Assembly: GCF_001886715.1 (NCBI RefSeq)
Contig: NZ_CP018082.1
Location: 5,828,001-5,892,000, forward strand
Direction: 5' to 3'
Length of the DNA stretch: 64,000 bases
Source of the DNA: Nocardia mangyaensis
Lineage (GTDB): Bacteria > Actinomycetota > Actinomycetes > Mycobacteriales > Mycobacteriaceae
The position numbers and the translations under genes were made by a program. Of the stretch, positions 59,698-64,000 are shown in pieces (the stretch's first letter is position 1; every line of letters starts with the position of its first letter). Under the pieces are notes generated by a model, which searched no databases, was not told the origin of the DNA, and worked only from the letters and a program-made list of their open reading frames with translations.

Positions 59698-60162
59698 ATG
59701 GTGAGGTCCGACGTGGCGAAGCTGCACGCAGCGCTCGCGCCGCTGGACACCATGATGTTGACGACCATCGACCGCGACCACCGGCTGGTGAGTCGTCCGA
59801 TGGCGGTGGAGTTCGCTGAATTCGATGGGCTGGTGCGATTGTTCGCACCGATCGGCGCCCCCGTGGTCTCCGATATCACCGTCCGGGCTCGTGTGAGCGT
59901 CACCTATACATCGGCAGAGCTGTCGGTGTCGATTGCCGGTCTGGCCGGCGTCATCCGCGACCCTTATCGGATTGCTCGGTATTGGCATCACGGGCTCGAT
60001 CGGTGGATACCGGGCGGGCCGAGCAGCGCGGTGGGTATCGAGGTGATCGTGTTCGAAGGCCGGTGCTGGAAGGTTCCGGCACCGGCCTCGAATTCAGACG
60101 ATCAAGCCTGGGTTTCCGCCGGGTCTCGTGCGATGAGAAACGCGGTGAACTCCTCGGCGTAG
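59698..60162 (+). CDS. Pyridoxamine 5'-phosphate oxidase-fold general stress protein
   Basis: A 154-residue flavin-reductase/PPOX-like protein (general stress protein 26 type). MLTTIDRDHRLVSRPMAVEF is the beta-barrel start that binds flavin, and later VSVTYTSAELSVSIAGLAGV and VIVFEGRCWKVPAPAS close the barrel. It likely binds FMN or F420 and has an oxidoreductive or detoxifying role. The last 61 bases overlap the end of the convergent MerR gene. A MerR-like palindrome lies upstream. Confidence 0.75.
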   Translation: MVRSDVAKLHAALAPLDTMMLTTIDRDHRLVSRPMAVEFAEFDGLVRLFAPIGAPVVSDITVRARVSVTYTSAELSVSIAGLAGVIRDPYRIARYWHHGLDRWIPGGPSSAVGIEVIVFEGRCWKVPAPASNSDDQAWVSAGSRAMRNAVNSSA

Positions 60163-60515
60163 TCAACTTGGCGACGCAGCTTCGCACAGCTCATGGTCGC
60201 GGCCGTGTTGCATTCGCGCACTACCGAACTCGCGTGCGCGCGGAGCTCGGCGCTACTGGCCGAATCATCGAGGATATCCAGCGCTTCGAGCAACTCACGC
60301 ATCTGCTCCAAGGTGAAACCGAGCGGCTTCATCCGGCGAATCACCAGCAGACGCTCGACGTCGGCTTCGGTGTAGAGGCGGAACCCGCCCGCGCTGCGCG
60401 CCGACGGAGTCACCAAACCAACCTCGTCATAGTGCCGAATCGTCTTGATCGACAGCTCGGTTCGTTCGGCAACCTGGCCGATTTGCAGATGCGCGCGGTC
60501 AAGGGCGTCGGCCAT
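60102..60515 (-). CDS. MerR-family transcriptional regulator (second copy)
   Basis: A 137-residue MerR protein with winged helix LQIGQVAERTELSIKTIRHYDEVGLV, then RLYTEADVERLLVIRRMKPLGFTLEQM. It is a close paralogue of the gene at 56932. It starts one base after the stop of the SulP gene, so it is in the SulP operon. It ends inside the convergent stress-protein gene. Confidence 0.9.
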   Translation of the reverse strand: MADALDRAHLQIGQVAERTELSIKTIRHYDEVGLVTPSARSAGGFRLYTEADVERLLVIRRMKPLGFTLEQMRELLEALDILDDSASSAELRAHASSVVRECNTAATMSCAKLRRQVDYAEEFTAFLIARDPAETQA

Positions 60516-60516
60516 G

Positions 60517-62037
60517 TCAGTGCCCGCCCGCCAGGTGCCCGCTGAGCCGTCCGTGGCGCTGTTCGGAGGCTTCGTTGAGGCCGACGATCTCAACGTTCTT
60601 GCCCTTGGACTCGTACTTGGTGGTGATCGCGTCCAACGTCGCGACGGTGGAGGCATCCCAGATGTGGGCGTCGGACATGTCGATGACGACATTGCGCGGG
60701 TCGTCGACGTAGTCGAACTGGTAGATCAGGTCGTTGCTGGAGGCGAAGAACAGCTCGCCGTGCACCTTGTACACCCGGGTGTCGAAATCTCCATCGTGGT
60801 CGGTGTCGGCGTCGCCGATCTTCTCGACTTCGGTGAAGTGAGCGACGCGGTGCGCGAAAGCGACCATCGCAGTGAGGACACCCGCGATCACGCCATAAGC
60901 GAGGTTGTGGCTGACAACGGTGATGACGACGGTGACCAGCATGACGGTGGTCTCAGCGATCGGCATACGGCGCAACGTCTTCGGCGCAAGCGAGTGCCAA
61001 TCCATCGTGCCCACTGAGACCATGATCATCACCGCGACCAGCGCCGCCATCGGGATCAGCGCGACGATGTCACCGAGACCCACGACCAGGATCAGCAAGA
61101 ACACACCGGCCAGGAACGTCGAGATGCGGGTGCGTGCACCGGATTCCTTCACGTTGATCATGGTCTGGCCGATCATCGCGCAACCACCCATACCGCCGAA
61201 GAACCCGGTCACCACGTTCGCCACACCCTGACCCCAGCCCTCGCGGGTCTTGTCGGAATGAGTATCGGTGATGTCATCGACGAGCTTGGCGGTCATCAAG
61301 GATTCGAGCAGGCCGACCAGTGCCATCGCCAGCGCGTAGGGGGCGATGATGCCCAACGTCTCGAAAGTGAACGGAACATCCGGGATCAGCCAACTCGGCA
61401 GGCTCGACGGAAGGTCACCCTCGTCGCCGACGTTGGGAACATTGAGCGAGAACACGATGGTCGCGGCGGTCAGTAGCACGATGGCGACCAGCGGAGCGGG
61501 CACCACATTGGACAGCTTGGGCAGCAACACCATGATCGCGATACCGAGCGCGACCATCGGATAGACCAGCCACGGCACCCCGAGCAGATGCGGGATCTGC
61601 GCGGCGAAGATCAAGATCGCCAACGCGTTGACGAACCCGACCATCACACTGCGCGGGATGAATCGCATGAGCCGCGCCACGCCGATCACGCTGAGCACGA
61701 TCTGCAGCACGCCCGCCAGGATCACCGTGGCGATCAGATAGTCGAGCCCGTACTGCTTGGCGACCGGGGCGATGACCAGCGCGATCGCACCGGTCGCCGC
61801 GGAGATCATCGCGCGGCGACCACCGACGATCGAGATCGTCACCGCCATCGTGAACGACGCGAACAAGCCAACTCTCGGGTCGACACCGGCGATGATCGAG
61901 AACGAGATCGCCTCCGGGATCAACGCGAGCGCGACCACCAGGCCGGCCAGAATCTCGATGCGCAACCGCTTCGGACTCCGCAGCGCGGCCATCACCGACC
62001 CGTCGGTTTCCTTGGCGGTGGACACAGCTGTCCCCAT
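60517..62037 (-). CDS. SulP-family anion transporter with STAS domain (copy 1)
   Basis: A 506-residue SLC26/SulP transporter of sulfate or bicarbonate/dicarboxylates. Membrane segments include [27 protein letters not shown] (the SulP signature with P-x-x-x-A-Y/F-A), [14 protein letters not shown] and [16 protein letters not shown]. The cytoplasmic STAS domain at the end holds [21 protein letters not shown]. It is about 85% identical by eye to the gene starting at 62563. The upstream DNA with the palindrome at 62363-62394 lies between the two. Confidence 0.9.
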   Translation of the reverse strand: MGTAVSTAKETDGSVMAALRSPKRLRIEILAGLVVALALIPEAISFSIIAGVDPRVGLFASFTMAVTISIVGGRRAMISAATGAIALVIAPVAKQYGLDYLIATVILAGVLQIVLSVIGVARLMRFIPRSVMVGFVNALAILIFAAQIPHLLGVPWLVYPMVALGIAIMVLLPKLSNVVPAPLVAIVLLTAATIVFSLNVPNVGDEGDLPSSLPSWLIPDVPFTFETLGIIAPYALAMALVGLLESLMTAKLVDDITDTHSDKTREGWGQGVANVVTGFFGGMGGCAMIGQTMINVKESGARTRISTFLAGVFLLILVVGLGDIVALIPMAALVAVMIMVSVGTMDWHSLAPKTLRRMPIAETTVMLVTVVITVVSHNLAYGVIAGVLTAMVAFAHRVAHFTEVEKIGDADTDHDGDFDTRVYKVHGELFFASSNDLIYQFDYVDDPRNVVIDMSDAHIWDASTVATLDAITTKYESKGKNVEIVGLNEASEQRHGRLSGHLAGGH

Positions 62038-62562
62038 CGGCGAGCTCCATTCGGTCGGTCGCGCAGGTGGCCATGCGGTCACGGACCGGCGCGGTGGAAT
62101 CGGTGATGCGAGCGGTCGGCGACGACGCAAGCGCGACGATGCTGGACATCACCGGCCACGCTGCCGTGTGACGAACTTCAGCTAACACTCAGCGGGATGA
62201 ATATACCCTCCCGTACGAGTAGCTTCACAATCCCCTCGTGGGGTTCGTGTCGGAGGTCTCACTTCCGAGCCTCCGCAATAACACACCTGGCCGCGCCGTC
62301 GAGACCGGTAATACACAACATCGCGCGAATGAGAGATGGAACACGGTTCACCTCCACGCCTTGCAACCCTCCCCTCACCGGAGGGTAGGGTTGCGATCGC
62401 CGAGTGATTGCTGATCTCGACGCCTACCGGCAATGTCGCCGGAGCGACTTCGGTCTCGATCCGTCTCGAGAGTCCCGCTCGGCCTCTCATGAACTCTCTT
62501 ACCGGTGAGCACTGCGCTCGCTCGGTGGCGCCCGCGCGCCGCATATATGGAATGGAGTGCCG
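62038..62562. other. Intergenic region between divergent SulP paralogues
   Basis: About 525 bases. It includes a MerR-type palindrome (62363-62394), and a short frame from 62110-62170 (reads ...[15 protein letters not shown] then TGA) with no ascertainable gene. It must hold promoters for both SulP genes. Confidence 0.45.
62363..62394. promoter_or_regulatory. MerR-type palindrome between the SulP genes
   Basis: GCAACCCT (62363-62370) and AGGGTTGC (62387-62394) are perfect 8-bp arms with a 16-base spacer that itself contains CCCTC/GAGGG. It contains the AGGGT/ACCCT core also seen in the 59648-59667 site, suggesting control by one of the two MerR paralogues. Confidence 0.5.
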
Positions 62563-64000
62563 ATGGTGTCGATGACACATCGACCAGATGATGCCCCGGG
62601 CTCGGTGCTCGCAGCGCTACGCAGCCCCAAACGGTTGCGGATCGAAGTCGTGGCCGGTTTGGTGGTGGCGCTGGCGTTGATCCCGGAGGCGATCTCGTTC
62701 TCCATCATCGCCGGAGTGGATCCTCGAGTGGGGTTGTTCGCCTCGTTCGTGATGGCGGTGACGATCGCGTTCACCGGCGGACGCCGAGCCATGATCTCGG
62801 CCTCGACGGGCGCGATCGCTCTGGTCATCGCACCGGTCGCGAGAGACTACGGGCTGGACTATTTCATCGCGACGGTGATTCTGGCAGGCCTGATCCAGGT
62901 CACCCTCAGCGTCGTTGGGGTGGCGAAGCTGATGCGGTTCATCCCGCGCAGCGTGATGGTCGGGTTCGTCAACGCGCTGGCCATCTTGATCTTCACCGCG
63001 CAGATCCCGCACCTGCTCGGGGTGCCGTGGCTGGTGTACCCGATGGTCGCACTCGGTCTGCTCATCATGGTGCTGCTGCCGAAGCTGACGTCGGTCGTGC
63101 CCGCGCCGCTGGTAGCGATCGTGTTCCTGACCGGTGCCGCGATTGTCTTCTCGCTCAACGTGCCCGACGTAGGCGACGAGGGCGAACTGCCATCGAGCCT
63201 GCCGTCGCTGTTCCTCCCTGATGTGCCGCTGAACCTCACGACCCTGGGCATCATCGCGCCCTACGCGCTGGCTATGGCCCTGGTCGGACTGATGGAGTCG
63301 CTGATGACCGCCAAGTTGGTCGATGACATCACCGACAGCCATTCCGACAAGACCCGTGAGGGCTGGGGTCAGGGTGTGGCGAACGTGGTGACCGGCTTCT
63401 TCGGTGGCATGGGTGGTTGCGCGATGATCGGCCAGACCATGATCAACGTGAAGAGCTCCGGTGCACGCACCCGGATCTCGACGTTCATGGCGGGCGTGTT
63501 CTTGCTGGTCCTCGTGGTCGGCCTCGGCGATGTCGTCGCGCTGATCCCGATGGCCGCACTGGTCGCGGTGATGATCATGGTCTCGGTCAGCACCATGGAC
63601 TGGCATTCGATCACCCCGAAGACGTTGCGACGCATGCCCAAGAGCGAAACGATCGTCATGCTCGTCACCGTCGTGATAACCGTGGCCAGCCACAACCTCG
63701 CCTACGGCGTGATCGCCGGCGTCCTCACCGCCATGATCGCCTTCGCACACCGCGTCGCCCACTTCACCGAAGTGATCAAGGTGCACGAAGCCGACATCGA
63801 CCACGACGGCAACATCGACACAAGGGTCTACAAGGTCCGCGGCGAGCTGTTCTTCGCCTCGAGCAACGACCTGATCTACCAGTTCGACTACGTCGACGAC
63901 CCGCACAACGTCATCATCGACATGTCCGACGCCCACATCTGGGATGCCTCCACCGTCGCGACCCTGGACGCGATCACCACCAAGTACGAATCCAAGGGCA
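62563..64000 (+). CDS. SulP-family anion transporter with STAS domain (copy 2, truncated by window end)
   Basis: At least 479 residues, open to the window end. It starts [13 protein letters not shown], then [21 protein letters not shown], and follows the first copy nearly residue for residue through the STAS domain ([19 protein letters not shown]). ATG 62563 is preceded by GGAGTGCC. Divergent from the first copy; the two are recent duplicates. The stop lies beyond the window. Confidence 0.9.
   Translation, partial: MVSMTHRPDDAPGSVLAALRSPKRLRIEVVAGLVVALALIPEAISFSIIAGVDPRVGLFASFVMAVTIAFTGGRRAMISASTGAIALVIAPVARDYGLDYFIATVILAGLIQVTLSVVGVAKLMRFIPRSVMVGFVNALAILIFTAQIPHLLGVPWLVYPMVALGLLIMVLLPKLTSVVPAPLVAIVFLTGAAIVFSLNVPDVGDEGELPSSLPSLFLPDVPLNLTTLGIIAPYALAMALVGLMESLMTAKLVDDITDSHSDKTREGWGQGVANVVTGFFGGMGGCAMIGQTMINVKSSGARTRISTFMAGVFLLVLVVGLGDVVALIPMAALVAVMIMVSVSTMDWHSITPKTLRRMPKSETIVMLVTVVITVASHNLAYGVIAGVLTAMIAFAHRVAHFTEVIKVHEADIDHDGNIDTRVYKVRGELFFASSNDLIYQFDYVDDPHNVIIDMSDAHIWDASTVATLDAITTKYESKG

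Overview
The window is high-GC actinobacterial DNA, most likely from Nocardia or a close relative in the Mycobacteriales. The reasons are a fasciclin lipoprotein-sigK-rskA-molybdopterin oxidoreductase locus like the M. tuberculosis SigK locus, a DUF3558-type lipoprotein, an MmyB-type regulator, a DUF5753 gene and the overall codon use. This is inference from gene content; no species-level marker is present.

Region by region. (1) 1-6051 is chromosomal backbone: the end of a POT peptide transporter, an amino-acid permease, a fasciclin lipoprotein, SigK with its anti-sigma factor RskA, a membrane-anchored molybdopterin oxidoreductase, and a tRNA with a UAA anticodon. Two promoters with the same CC-ATCC/N15/CCGAAG architecture precede the fasciclin gene and sigK. 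(2) 6052-13.2 kb is a low-GC mobile zone downstream of the tRNA: a dead IS5-type element, a cassette of a small membrane protein, a helical protein probably joined to it by a -1 frameshift on an A9 run, two GT4 glycosyltransferases, then an excisionase and a tyrosine integrase. (3) 13.2-24.2 kb holds remnants of a conjugative element (a 5'-truncated VirB4-like ATPase), an MmyB regulator with a coupled 35-residue peptide, a frameshifted TPR regulator coupled to a dehydrogenase, a small hypothetical operon, a DUF5753 gene split by an IS3-type element, and a DUF574-type methyltransferase.

(4) 24.4-35.2 kb is the most interesting block. A tight operon on the minus strand, with stop/start overlaps, encodes an Asp/Asn hydroxylase-like protein, a nucleotidyltransferase, a LOG-family protein, a phosphoribosyltransferase and a HAD phosphatase, followed by a complete accessory alanyl-tRNA synthetase. 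A divergent regulator with a GGPxxN nucleotide-binding-like domain is coupled to a GT25-type glycosyltransferase. Beyond it lie a hexapeptide acyltransferase, an alpha/beta hydrolase and an Fe(II)/2-oxoglutarate oxygenase. I read this as an uncharacterised small-molecule or nucleotide-conjugate pathway.

(5) 35.4-51 kb looks like a defence island: an RmuC-like coiled-coil protein, a small zinc-ribbon protein, and a four-gene type I restriction-modification operon. The first gene of that operon is a HTH protein with a degenerate methylase-like core and a specificity-like tail, followed by hsdM, hsdS and hsdR. An OLD-family ATPase/TOPRIM nuclease follows. (6) 51.9-64 kb returns to backbone-like genes: two MFS exporters each paired with a TetR regulator and an operator palindrome, release factor 3, and a set of duplicated genes (two MerR regulators, two SulP transporters, two flavin-reductase-like stress proteins of which one is broken, and two small unknown paralogues) apparently linked by similar MerR-type palindromes.
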